Source: Tubiluchus corallicola (Eukaryota; Priapulida; Priapulimorpha; Priapulimorphida; Tubiluchidae). From it: a stretch of DNA of 64,000 nt. The position numbers and the translations under genes are program-made. The DNA lies in NCBI GenBank assembly GCA_030141605.1, contig JAQGDQ010000904.1, positions 17,917 through 81,916 of the forward strand, read 5' to 3'. Shown piece after piece: positions 1 through 14,083 of this stretch. Every line of letters starts with the position of its first letter. Positions within the stretch are counted from its first letter, which is position 1. The notes beneath the pieces were generated by a model. It ran no database searches, was not told the origin of the DNA, and was given only the letters and a program-made list of their open reading frames with translations.

Positions 1-89
1 TTCCTTAAGCAGCTATTGCTGTGGCAGCGGAATCAGGCAGTGATGTTTTTCCGCCAGAAGAGGTCAGATGACCACGTCATAAAATTTTT

Positions 90-473
90 GTGATTGACAG
101 TTCCCCTCAGGGCTATACAATGGATGTGAATCAGCAACAAAACTGCTTTTGCTCAAAAGTAGTCTTTATTTTTGCAACTCTGAAAAGGTTGCTGCAGCCT
201 CCAGATGTCCTGCCATGTGTGAGTACGTCTGCGAAACGTTTCCATTCTCAAGAATACAATGCGACAGCTAAAAAAACGACAGGCGTCTGTTCAAATTCTG
301 TAACTGTACATTCTCGTAAAAATGAATATTCACAACAATTTTCTCGTAAAATTGTACTAAACGTGCGCCACGATGAGCAAGAATTTCATCTCGGCTTTAT
401 GTCCCTCATTCCGTTTGATGAACTATTAGTTACAAAAATGAAATGTTTATGTTCAAACACCTGCCCTATATAG
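90..473 (+). CDS. Unassigned open frame at window edge
   Basis: The frame is open over 127 codons; the first ATG is at 120. The product is Cys-rich and basic and I recognise no family. An acceptor-like TTGACAG precedes codon 93, so it could be a terminal exon of a gene starting outside the window. It also overlaps the probable 3' UTR zone of renalase (a minus-strand AATAAA at 165-170). Confidence 0.2.
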   Translation: MIDSSPQGYTMDVNQQQNCFCSKVVFIFATLKRLLQPPDVLPCVSTSAKRFHSQEYNATAKKTTGVCSNSVTVHSRKNEYSQQFSRKIVLNVRHDEQEFHLGFMSLIPFDELLVTKMKCLCSNTCPI

Positions 474-926
474 GTCTACACTAATGACACACAGAACAGG
501 AGAAAATAATTGAATACGGGCAATAGTAACAGCAAAAGCTCCTCAAAGTGCACTAACTGTTTGACTTATACATATACAGTAAGGAACAATAGAACATTAC
601 AGGCTAACAACCACAATCTACGTTCAAGCTTCGATTTTCGCTGAAAGTGGATGATGGATTTTGGATGTTGTTTACTGGGAATCACTTATACAACTTTTTC
701 GTACAACTGAAACTGTGAATGAACATCATTCTGTGTTCTATTAGTGTGAATGACGGACGTGATTTGAACGAAACATGCTACAACAGGACTGACCTCACGC
801 CGGTAGAAACATTTTGATACCCATTTCATCAAAAATTATGGACACAATCTACACAATTATGGAACCTTCACGTTACAGACGCAGTTCGAATACTAAGCAA
901 GAAATCCACCGAATGCTTTCAGATAT

Positions 927-1782
927 CTATGGCGTCAAAATTTCTTGAAGTGCTTTTGAAATTGCTAAAGACGACTTGATGCATCCGTCGAAATTTGAAT
1001 GAGTGAAGGCATCGCCTCCAATGATCAGTGGAGGGTCCTTGCATAACACATAACACCCTGGCTCCCCCGGAACTCCTTTGTACACCTGAAAGGACAGTAT
1101 TTTAAGTATTGGTTAATGTTTACAATTCCCTACACACAAGAAGCGGATTAGGGTTACGATTAATGCTAGAGTTGGGATTAGGGTTAGGGTTAAGGTAGGG
1201 TTAGTGTTGGGGTTAGGGTATTTAAATTGTGTTCGGAATTGTCAACTCCTTCGTAAGTATTTTACAGCAAAATAATGCCAAACTACGAGTTAGTTAGTCC
1301 TGAGCAGTATAGTGACTGGTTTTTGTCAGTAATGCTTGCAGAATCGCTTTAACATATAACAACGTGAGTCGCATAAGTTCACAAGTGGCTTCACTATCCT
1401 AGTTCCGTCTTGTCTTGCGTGGTTTTTTGGATGTTTTAGTAGTTAATTGTGTTCGTTGGCTTTTGCCACATAAAACAGCTCTTGTTTTCGTCTATTTTCG
1501 TTTTCATTAACCCCTAACTCGTCTGCTTTTCATCAGAGACGTCGTGAGTTCGGTACCGTGGCTAAGTCACGTCGAAGATCTCAAAAACGGTACCTGTTAG
1601 CCCTAGCAACGCGTGGCATTTGGAAAAGAAGCGGGGAGAAAAATCTCTGTTATGTAGGTGTAGCTTGTTATTTGCGGTCGGCGAGAAAAGCTTCATGACA
1701 ATTTAAATCCTATTTTAAATAACGGTTATTATTATTACATTATTATTGTTATTGTTATCGTCATCATCATCGTCATCGTCAG

Positions 1783-1868
<86 letters not shown>

Positions 1869-4800
1869 CTATCTTTATCTTTATCTTTATCTTTATCTTT
1901 ATCTTTATCTTTATCTTTATCTTTATCTTTATCTTTATCTTTATCTTTATCGTTATCGTTATCGTTATCGTTATCGTTATCGTTATCGTTATCGTTATCG
2001 TTACCCTTACCCTTACCATTACCATCACGACTACCATCACCATCACCATCACCACTACCATTACCATTATGTTGTTATTAGTTTTTATTTCAGTTTTCAC
2101 GTTTTTTGTTTCGTATCTTGTTTTCTTTCTTAGCACGTATTAGGGGTGTTCGGTAACGTTATAAAAAACCGATTTCTCAAAAGAGGTAATCCATAGTCCA
2201 AAATTCAGGCTGGAATGCTATCATATGCTTACTTTAGTCTGTACAGTATTATTAATTATTCATCCCAGATTTAATTACTATTGATTTTGAGCTAGCTTTA
2301 GTCGGCTTTTATGACATTAAATTAACGTAATTGTAACACAACGGTAAAACTGAGAAATTATACGGAAATTATACAGCACCTAGTTACGACTTATGAGTTA
2401 CGAAATTTCCGGTTAATTAATTAAGGCAGAAACTTGAAAACGCGCATTTTAATTGCGTTAGCATTCGGTTACATCGATGAAAATGTCTGTTTCCTGCAAA
2501 TAAATTCTGCAGTTGATATTGGCACAAAATCTAATTCACGTGAGGAAAGCCATGGGTCATCAATAACTAGGAGACTTGCAAATTTTGACAACATGCGATT
2601 AAGTCTACTTTTTAAGACAATTACGAATAAGATCTTCTACCTTGAAGGAAATCCAACAGAAATTTTCTGTCGAGATGACAAATGGATATTCAAGTCTTGG
2701 TTAGATTTAAGACAATTTGCTAACGTTACAGCATATCAATTTGATTTATGTCAATAACTACAGATGTTTGTTTGCAATAGCCCTGCTTATGCGGGATTAG
2801 TTTTCAATAACATTACTTACATGCAACAATGATTATCAGTAATTGTCTTCTTTATTCTCTAGTATCAATACATATACTTGAGTTGCGTTACCTTTAATGC
2901 TATGGGTGTTTGTAAAATTATATTTAACTTCCAACCTCAAAGGTTATATTATTTTTCGAAACAGCTGAATCTCGTTTTAAACCATGGGTGAGTTTGCAAT
3001 GCTTTTAATGCTTATCACTAACTTACTCTAGATTATAATTCTCACATTGCGTGTAAATCCTAATTTTTAGCTGCACACAACTGCTAGGCAGTTTTACAAA
3101 TGGGCTTCTTTTCCTCTCGTCCACCATCTTCTTTAGGACGCAAAGTTTCAATTTGCTCAACATTATTTTGCTCAAATGTCCAAGATTTTGTTGAGTTCTA
3201 CCACAGCCTCAGTTTTCATTACAGGTAATTACGTTGTTTTAAATTTATCAATTCAATCGAATATTGTATTAAATCATGCTTATATTGTATTACTTTGCAT
3301 CTGGTATTATTGCATTATTGCCGGGTACTTTGCATATCAGTGTTTTGCACTCCTAGAGTTTTATGGTGTACCTAGGCTGAATTAAATGAATAATTTATGC
3401 TAACTGAGTTTCACAAAGCCTTCACTTCCCTAATGACGTCGTTGTTAATAGTTTAGTGAATGTAACAACGACTTCGTCAGCCTAGTGAGGGTTTTGTGAA
3501 ACAGGTATGGGAAAAAATTTCAGTCTTGTTGCGAATTTAAGTCTATTATTACTCCAACCGAACGCTAGTGAATTTCTAGACTTAAATCGATGTCATCAGC
3601 TTAAATTGTGTATACATGGTCACTTTCGGAGGGTTGGGGAGGGTAGGGGCAGTGGAAGAATAGCCAAGCGACGTGCCTCATGTGCAAAGGGTCGTCAATA
3701 AATATCATGGGGCATTTTTTCGTCTACTTCTTCTATATGCTGGATATTTTTTATAAAATTGATGTAAATGGTGCTTTAATAAACGCCTAGCAGTGTTATG
3801 GAAACCATAACTTACCTGCGAATATTTCCATCTGTGCAATTTAATTGACTTAGGAACTGGCAGGTCTGGCAACAGCTTCTTCACATGCGACAAGATGATA
3901 TCAGATACTTCATCTTTTAGAGCATCTAAATGATCAAGGCCAAACTTCACGCTAGTATGCACTACCACAGACAATGGACAAGCATTATCTGAAAAAAATC
4001 AATTGTTTTTCAAAGTAAAATTCTTCTTTATTGATTATTTAGTTTACTATGTATGAATAAAACATAAATTATTAAGTATTAAATGGCCTGACAGAATATC
4101 CTGTGATGATCCACTGATGTGATCAAGAAGAATCCTTGGAATGAACAAATACAAGTAAGAAGATTGCTTTGGATTGAGCATGCAATAAGACACCTCAAGA
4201 ATCTTCTCTTCCTATAGCATTCAGTAAAACTCTTGAAATGACAAAAAGCCAAGAGGAGGTCAGCTATTGATCTGTGTAGATATACTGCAAAAAGATTTAG
4301 CAAATACAACTCTAGATTTGAGGGATGATGCATCGAGAGCAGTGGTAGTGGACAGGAATGCGTGGCATCAACAGGTGGGACGTGCCATGTTTTAGAACGT
4401 AGCAGCACATAGATGACGACAAATAAAATAAGCAGAGTTAAAGGCTTATACAAGCCAAACAAACATTAAAGTTTTTTAACGAATTATTATGATTACACAA
4501 AGAATTCATAGTTATTATTAAACAAAAGAGAGTTACAAATTAACTTACCTTTCTCTGGCGAATTTCGTACGCGTGTATTGCCCTAAAGGTCAAGAACGAC
4601 GACGCACGAGGTCAAAGAGCGTCTTTGATTATCAATGTTTGTTTAACGATCTCATGACTGCATTCATTACGTCATTCATCTCGCGCAACGGAAAATGGCG
4701 GTTCTTCAAACTTAATACCGCTAACATCGAAATGATAAAAAATCAAAAGAAACAAGTTTCATAGTAAGTTTACAATAAAATAAATTGAATATTTGTGATG

Positions 4801-7800
4801 AGACTACGACTTTAAGTTGTAAAAGCTTATATTATAGTGAGGTTTAATTTGACTTTAAGTCAGATTTCAAAAATGGCATGAAGGTAATTTACCTTGTCGA
4901 CGTATGTTGTCCATAGATATAAATCTAATACAAGGATCATTGTATATATAAGATGCAGTCCACGGTACAGTGACATTTATCTCTGAGGAAAAAAATAAAA
5001 CCAAACAATATCTGCTGGAATATTCGACAGCTTCCAATGTTTCTAACTGGCTTTCAATAATATCTGAAATTAAATGAGAAGAAGTTTACTTTAAGTTCAT
5101 TTGATGTTCATTTTATTATAACAGTCATCAACGGAATAACTATTATAATTATGAATTAATAAATATAATAGCATTACTGTAATTGATCGAAATCAATTAT
5201 TTTATTTATGCAATCCTCCTAATGGTAGAGACGATTTCATATGATAGGTTTAAGCTGTAATAGCACACGCAGTGCTGCATATTGTGAAAGAGATACTCCT
5301 TTTCGTATTTGCATATGCTTTGCGAAAAAAGTTAAACAACACTGGGCCTAGTTAGTAAGCGGAGGTATGGTCGACTGCAAAGTATGGTAAAAGTCAATAC
5401 GTGATTTAATTCCGTCCAGTTTTAGAACTTGTGGAACTGGCATGGTCAGAATAACAGACTGGAAAGTATCCTCGTGTCCAGACTTTGTAGTTACTTGCCA
5501 CACATGACCTGCCTTTACTAAACCCTTTATGTCGTAATCATACATCACCTGAGCGCCTGAAAAATGAATCTTCACATTATTAAAGGTTTCTCCGTGTCTA
5601 AAAGGCCATTTTTACGAAATTATAGCTTTACATACAGTTACTATTAGACTTTCACTGAGTTGAGGACTATGAGTGTTCATGGTATGAAATGTAGTCTGAG
5701 ATATGCATCAAAAAGACTGCCAGGTATAGGTAATTTAAAACGCGGACATTATTAGGTCGGGTATGGTAGATCATCCTCAATTGGGCCACTGACGACATGT
5801 CTTATCGATCGATTTCACTAGAAAGAGAGAAACAGAAACACACTCTATGCTCTTCCTGTTGTTCACGTATGTTGATCGCAGATCTACTAAATTCTATATT
5901 TTGTAAGCTTGCTATATTGCTGATGATGCTACTCTTTCAGTCTCTTTGTACAGCACTTACAACAATACCCGATTTGAAGTGTTTTGTAATCTTGCGCAGT
6001 AATCTATTTCATTTATATTGTACTGCAGGGCTGTGATGAGATGAAGTGTAATACTGGCATGGGATACAGTAGACTTCTCAGGTGTGCGTGTGAACGTGGC
6101 TTTATCTAGCACATAGACTCCTATTCTGACCTTGTGTTAGTAAAGGCCACTTGTCACGTGCACACCTGAGCTTATAAAAAGGGTAGGTCTGCTGTAGTTC
6201 CTTGTCAGTGGTCGTGTCTTTCATCGCAGTTCTGTTCACATTTCACAGGCTTTGTCGCAAACTCCGTTCTTTTAGGTAAGCTATTTGTAATATTTTGTAA
6301 TAAATTGTCATTTCGACTCTATTATTCGGGTTTTGTTTTGGTTTGGCGTTGAGTGACTTAATTGAGACATGCCGCACGGTGCAGGCCGCGGTGCCATCCG
6401 TCCTGCCTCCGTTAAAAACGGACAGCAGTCCAATATCATTTATTCGTACTCTTATACGGAACAATAAATATAAAAAACTCTTGAACCACATGAACAGACT
6501 TTAACCGCCAGTAATGCAATCCGAAAATAATGGCAAAATTCTGTATCCTTGCAAAAGCTCGGATTTAGCAAATAGTCTGCCGGCATGCAAATAAGCATTG
6601 AAATCACGTTTTCTTATTCAAACCAACAAATAACCATCAGAGTTTTCTATTTTTACAGAAACGGAATGGAGAAGAGTTGCAACAGAAAACAAATGAAAAA
6701 ATATTAGCAAATCAAATTTTCGTATTCTTATTTTATTTTAACTTAATTTTCTGCTTGATTGCTTTGTGTCACATCAAGTTTATTTTTGCAACGACTAGAC
6801 ATTTTGTGGTTGCACGAGAATCAAAGAACCAGTGAAACGAACAAGAATTATCGTAGAGCAATCGGTACATAATATAATAAATATATACGTGATATAATAA
6901 ATATAAACTAAAATCGTGAACAAGGACATGCTACATAATTACATAGGTAAATCATCATTTAGAGACAGCTGCAGACAGTGAAAAAAGAGAAAAATTATCA
7001 ATTCATTCAGCAAACAGAATTAAAATGCAACTTAACAAGCAGAAAAGGCACTATTAGAAAGTTCGTGCTTTGTTGATTATTGGTGGGGTGGCTTTAGTAA
7101 TTGAGCGCCTAGTAGTTGGCGAACAACATATTAATTTGAAGAATGAAAGTCATTGAAAGAGCTGTGATATCCAAGTCATGACTTTTTAGATGACATATCA
7201 ACTTTGAATGTCGTCAAAAATAACAGGAAGTCTAAATAAAAAATAGTTGTGCATAAATTGGTACACAAAAATTGTAAATAATTCATATGCACCTCACACA
7301 AAATGTACTTAACTGAAAAACGCATGTCCAGAAGATAAATTTAGTCAAGAATTTCTATAAGGTGTCCAACCTCCATATATGCCGGCACTGTAGAATGATT
7401 ATTTTGTACAGTACAAATTAACAAATTACACTCAAAAAATGATAAGTAATTACGTAGTGAAAGATATGATAACTGCTGTTAGTGCCTCAGTTCTCTAAGT
7501 TTATTAGTCTCATAATCAAACGATGAAATCAGATGCGAATCTATCACAGTTTAACTTTAATTTTTTTGTGATGCTATATTAGCAGAAATGCTTATGGTAC
7601 CAGAAAAAAGTATTAGTAATCTAGACTGTGTATATCTGCAACGAACTCTGTAATCAAGCAAGCAACTCTACGTTGGAATTCTCCACCATTACACGTTAAA
7701 CAAATCAGGTCCCTATCAGCATTTAAAACAAAATTAAAATCATTAATATTAAACAAATATGGAATACCATCACACTAGCACGACCACATACACACTAGTT

Positions 7801-10800
7801 CAGAATTTACATATCCACGGCCATATTAATTAAATCATAATTTTTTTGCGAATAGTTGTAAACGTTTTATTTTTATTCGTCGTTACTTTCCATTACTACA
7901 CAGTAGTTTAGATTGCACTGACGCATTTGTTTTTTAGCAGTGTAAGTTTTTAGTAACTAACACTGATTGATCATCTCTGCAAAGTTTTTATTCAGTGATT
8001 ATCAATGTATTTTAATGGCAAATAAAGATTATTATATACATGTGGTTTAATTTCACTTTTTGTATTTTGGAGATGTTGGTCCATTACTGGGACTAGTGCT
8101 GTAACACTGTATGAAGGCTATGCTTTTTGGGTACGTGTACTTGAATGGATGTGTGGGTGGATGTGTACGTATGCATATGCATATATACATGTATATGTGT
8201 TAATTATGACAATATAAAATTTTTTCTGCTTACAGATATGTATTCTGATTGATGTAACTTTTCCCTATATGATTATTTTGTTGATTTCTTATATATGTTT
8301 TTATCTGTCTGTATTGATACATATTGCTATTGTAATTTAAAAATATTTTTTGTTTTTATCATTTTTACCTTTACTATTGCCTCATTAACCTACTTATTAT
8401 GTTGTTTTTTTATTTTGTTGAATTCAACGTTTATTCGTTGTTTTTTTTCGTTGTTGTCAATTTATAAGAATTCAAATTAAAAACTAAGTTACTTAAATAC
8501 GTACTATCACATAGTACTATGAGTGAGGGTGGATGCTCGTAGGGTCTTTCTCCACCCCGTCTCTTTCTTTAACTACTACTTTGTCACTAACACTTGCTGT
8601 ATATTGTTTGTTTTTGTATGAGACAAATATAAATAAATGCAGTTCAATTCAACTTAGATTGCCTGCCCTCACGAGACCACACAGCTAGTGACAGAAGCAA
8701 TACTAATTCTACGATCCTTAAGTGCATTTATTTGCATCTAGAGGATGGAGAGTAGAGACAAATATCTTTTGTCTCTAGGTAACTATGTGTTGTCCTTAAG
8801 GACTGGGGTATAAGCAAAAGCTAAAATATAGTCTACTAGAAGTTTCCGCACTCTTCTGAGAGAAAGAGTAGAGTTTACTGACCTAAAAAGGATATTAATC
8901 CCTAACGGCCAAGAATCTTAATCATCACCAGATCTTCCTCTTCCCTTTTCCTTCCTTGTCCGTTAATTCCTGGAGTTACCGATAAACAGTAAACGTCAAT
9001 ATTAACCACGTTACGATATGAGACATTAAGCAAGGTGTTTAGCGACTATTGGAAAGTTTACGCTCTCTTGAATCGTCGGGAATTATGACGAGCATTTTGA
9101 AAATTCTTTTCCTAGCGATGATAATAAAAAGTCAAGCAGCGCCACCAGCTTGGAAGTCGTGGAAAGGTGCGATTTAATTTTTTAATTAAATACATTAGTA
9201 TTCATTTAGAATGACTGACTTTTACGACTGTTTCTTCTTTAATTTTGTCCCAATTTTTACTTGTACTCATTTTACAGTAATTTACACAGTTTCGAAATTT
9301 TGTTTTCAACGATTAAATAAAAGGTATTTAGCTAACTAGGTACTGGTCACTTGTTTTTAATACTTAATTAAAAATAGCAAAACCAAACTCTATCAAAAAA
9401 CGTGGCAAGTTGTCTACGCCTCATCACCGCTACAATAAATATATAGACTAAAACCTCCCTTAATTCCATCTCTTAATTAGATGTTGATGATGACTTCGAT
9501 GTAGACAACACTGCTTTCCGTTATGAGATTCTTCACCCAAGATTTGAGAATACTGATCTGGACGAAGTGAAGGAAGAATTGGACGAACTTGAAACCAGAG
9601 TGGAAATTCTAGAAAACAATGATCACGAGCAGCGTATTGGTGACTTAGAGGAAGCTGTGAGGAAATTAAATAATTATGTATCACACACACACACACACAC
9701 ACGCATAAACAGGGAGAAACTTTGGGGCCTTTTCTGTTTAAAATTTATCGTATTAATTATTTGTGGCAACATTTGATATGGTTGTAATGTCACTTGCGCA
9801 CACAAGATAATCACACTTTGGCTGGCTTACAAAGTTAGTACTTCCAGAAAGCATAGGTTCCTTATTTACAAAATTTAAATTACTTAGAAGAGTTTGCGCC
9901 TTCGGACTTACGTATACCGATTTGTCAGTTGCAACATTTCGTGATAAAGTACTTGGATTACAAACGGTTCAGACTATACAAAGATGCTGTTGTATTCTGA
10001 AAAAGACCCTCCAACCATCCAACCTAGCCAATCAATTAATCTGCTAGCCAGAACTCAAAATTACTTGACCAACTGACCAGTCAACCGGTCAGCTGACTAA
10101 CTGACTCACCAACTAAGCCAGCTTGCCTGTTGCCTGGAAGTTAGCAAACCGAGTGACGAAATGTGCTCTATGACAACAAAACATCACAGCTGCACCATCT
10201 TGTAAGCAATCAGATAGAATTCAAAAACTGTCTTCTTTCCACTTACAACTAAATTTTTTATTTTAGGCAGGTGTCATCTCAGATTTTGTCGTGGACTTAG
10301 ACGCAGAGGTGGGAGAAATAAAAAATGCACTGAACGAAGAAGCGGCAGAGAAGAACACAGAAGAGAAAGAAACCGAATTGGAGGGAGAAACCTGGGAAAC
10401 ACAGTCACCAAATGGAAAAACAGAAAGTAACGATGAAGAGGAGGATGAGGAAGAAGATGAATTAGGTTCCGGAAATGTCTGTGAACCTTTTGACAAAGTA
10501 GGGGACTACCATATATTGGTAAGTTCGCAATTTAAAATAAGTATATAGGCATTAGATATCAAAGTCAACATTCGCACGTCATCGATTTTGCTAAGTACCT
10601 CGTGAATTCAGAATGTGCCGTAAGCGAAGGGAAACAAGCACATGCATATGAGTGTCATTAGATGCACTCTAATATGGTAAAGTATTAGGAAAGTCCTACA
10701 GTTCTGCCTGGCTAAAATGCAAGATACATCTTTGCAGTATAAGAGTTATGCAAGACCTCTATGCACGGCACTTCTAAATAGCCACAGTATAATAGTTAAA

Positions 10801-13800
10801 CCATTTTTGATAAGTTAATAGTTATTTGATACGGTGAAGCGTGCCTGGCGTCGCTGGTTGGCGACCATTCGTTAAAATGCTATGCTGTGTTGAAGCAGTT
10901 TAGCTATTGCATCAGTGTAATAAAAAATTTACCGCAGTAAGAACGTTAAATTGAAACATTTGGTTTACAATCTGTGAACGCTGTTTTGTGTTCAATTGAG
11001 GCGTGTATCTAATTTTGGACAAAAATCCCATAGGCTGCCTCTTTGTTGCATATATACAGCTTTATACTACGTTTGCCTGCACCACTGCAACGGCATACCA
11101 CTCAGACACAAGACATATAGTAACACAGCATATAAATTATAATGTAATTATCTGACCCTGCCAAAGAACTGCGCGTACTTTAAGATTTTTTCCTTTTATC
11201 AGGTAGTAGATGACGACGATGATACCTGGGCTGATGCATATTTTGCATGTGCAGACCGGGGAGGTAAACTTCTGACACTGGAGACAGACGAAAAACAGTT
11301 AGTCATGACAAGCCACCTGTACCATAACTATCCTGCTTGGATGAGGTAAGAACGTAGCTTATTAATAGTCAACTGTGTGAAGGCCAGCAAGGGATACCTA
11401 ACTGATATACCCCGTTTCATACAATCGCACGTTTCAATACTGGTTCTAAGACACATAGAAATATATTAATGTAGTTTATACTGCATTTCATTAAGATGTG
11501 CAATGTGCAATGTGCATTAATACATTTCCTATATATGTAAGAATTTTTCTATTACTTTCAAATCTATTTTGCATCAACTTCTGCCTGACGATGACTTGAA
11601 CAAAGCCAAAGCGTAGCTAGTATGATATTATGAAATACAATTACATTTTAGTAGATCATTAGTGCCGATTTTCTTATGATATTCCCCTTTTTAAAGCAAA
11701 TGTATTCGCACATTAGTATTGGTGCAGCATAATTTAAAGGACAGAGCAAGTCACTTAACATGTTGGGTTTATTTTACTGTTATCACTTAAACTTAGAAAT
11801 TAAAAAAAACTAACTGTAAGGCATAGAGTTAATTTATATTACCGCTGTATGTTCTCAGGGCGGTGGAAGCCGCCATTCACTTGAAGATCATGACGTATAA
11901 CTGATGGATTTCGTGACTTTTCATAAGCGCTTCGCAAGCCTACACAAATTCAAACTTCTACGGCTTATCTATTGCTCTTGCAAAAAGATAACAAAATTAG
12001 ATGACTAATTTTTTCATTAAAATTTATTACACATTTTGACGGTGTGACAGAGCGCTGCTTTTCTTCAGTCGAATAAGGACATCATAGGTAAAAAAGCGGG
12101 CATTCAAAATGGGGCGCATGAAATGATCGCGACTTTAAAGTAATTATAGTAACTACACGAGACGCTTATCACAATTTTATTACCAAATCCTTCTAACATT
12201 TTTCGCGAACATTGAAATACGACTAACTATACCAAGAAGGGTTGACATTTTTTTAGGTATTTCTGTGGGCACGCTGGGCTAAATGTTCCCCACAATTAGA
12301 CCAATTGAAATGTAAACATGTAAGAAGTTCCTGTACAAATTAACCCAAACACTGTATTTGAAATTTAGATTTTGGGTTGGTGGATATCAAGATGGGCGTA
12401 ACGGAACTTGGTTTTGGCGGCAAGAGGATTTCAACGCTGTTAAAATCGAGACAAGCTGGTGGCAAACTGGAGAACCTAGCGACCATGGAGAAAACTGCAT
12501 GGAAATAGCGCAGGAAAAGAGATACCTATGGAATGATTTGGATTGTGGTTTCCTGTTAAACTACATCTGTGAATGCACGCCACCTTCAGAATTTACTGAA
12601 TATTAATGCTTTTCATTATTTACTGTAAATGATACTTAAATTATAACAATTACAGTCGCTTTGTAAACATCAACAAAAATAAAACTATTGAAAATGGCAT
12701 AAAATGACAAATACAACAAATTAATATAACGAGTTATTGATAAGTTGATTTTAGTCGATGTTTATAATTCTAATATCAGTTGTTGGTTTGGTTCATATCC
12801 AGTAGAACTCTATAACTATACTTATTATATTCTAGTATTACTCTATTACTATAACTTTAGCAAGCCTGAAGCGTAAGTTTATATCCTTTGGAGGATATCT
12901 TTTAAAGATTTTTTTCACGGCGCTTTTGAGAAAAGTATCTGAATAGTTTTTCTACATTTTTCTCAATGGCTTTCAATATAATTTACATTTCAGACAACCA
13001 TCTTTTTTGATTACTTTATTTTTAATATCACGGCCGTACCTGATTTATCAAGATAATGTCTTGCTAAAGAACTGAAACCTCGTGGGGCAACATAGTTTTC
13101 CACAATTTCATCACTGCGATCTTTAGCACCTTCCACGCGTCCTTTTAGAGGAGTTAAGATGCCGCAAGACAACAGTTCTGCATAGTATCTGCATTGTATA
13201 ATAAAAAGGTTTAAAAATTGTTACAGTCTGTAGTGTATTATAATGATTCAGATAAATTATTATTAACGCCAGTTACAACAACAACCTTAACAGCAAAAGG
13301 TTATAAGTTCATGAACTTTTACAAATTCAAACAATAGCATATAAAGGTATCCTTTAATTCGTAAGTGCCGTAAATAAAACATCTTTTATGTTTAAGTAGA
13401 TCGTAGTGGAAACATCGTAGCTAACGACCTAAGTGCGTTATTTAAATGAATACTACAAGTTTAGAGTAGCGTACTTTTAATGCGGCACAAAAACCAAACA
13501 AAATTCATAAAAGATTTATATCCTGACAATAAAGGCTAGTATTAATGTAATGTTATCATTGTAATGTTAGCAAAAAACAGAATTGTCTAAAGAGTCTCAA
13601 TTGAACTGTTTTCACTGCATTCACTTAAACCTATCATGTCGTGAGAACATATTGTCAACATAAATAAGGAAATGAATTCCTAATCAAATCCAGGTATTAT
13701 TGCTAAGACTATCACGTTTTTTTTGGCAGAATTAAAATTTGCTCTTAAAAAATAAACAACATGCTAATAGCAAAGTAATTAACCTACTGTTTATGAGAAG

Positions 13801-14038
13801 CGTAATACTTTGACATGGCGCTGATATACTGTGCACCTATATCAGCTAAAGACCCTTCAGAGCTTCTAGTAGTACTCATGCGTCCCCCTAAATTAAACAA
13901 TAAAGTCTTACTTGCGTCAATTTGCACGTTAGGCTAGTTTGCGTACCATTTATACTACCAGCCTCCTCCTCCTCGTCGTCATTATCATCGTCATAGTCAT
14001 CGTCGTCATCATTATCAGTATCAGTATCATCATCATCG

Positions 14039-14083
<45 letters not shown>

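Noticed and set aside
1146-1219. Telomere
   Set aside because: The TTAGGG units are few and degenerate and lie inside an intron.
1735-2136. Long open frames of Ser/Leu and Ile/Lys/Met runs
   Set aside because: They are translations of a compound microsatellite on both strands.
2434-2757. 107-codon plus-strand open frame in renalase intron 6
   Set aside because: No recognisable motif; A+T-rich chance frame cannot be excluded.
10000-10140. Tandem CAACTGACC-like words
   Set aside because: Irregular spacing and composition; not a clear array.
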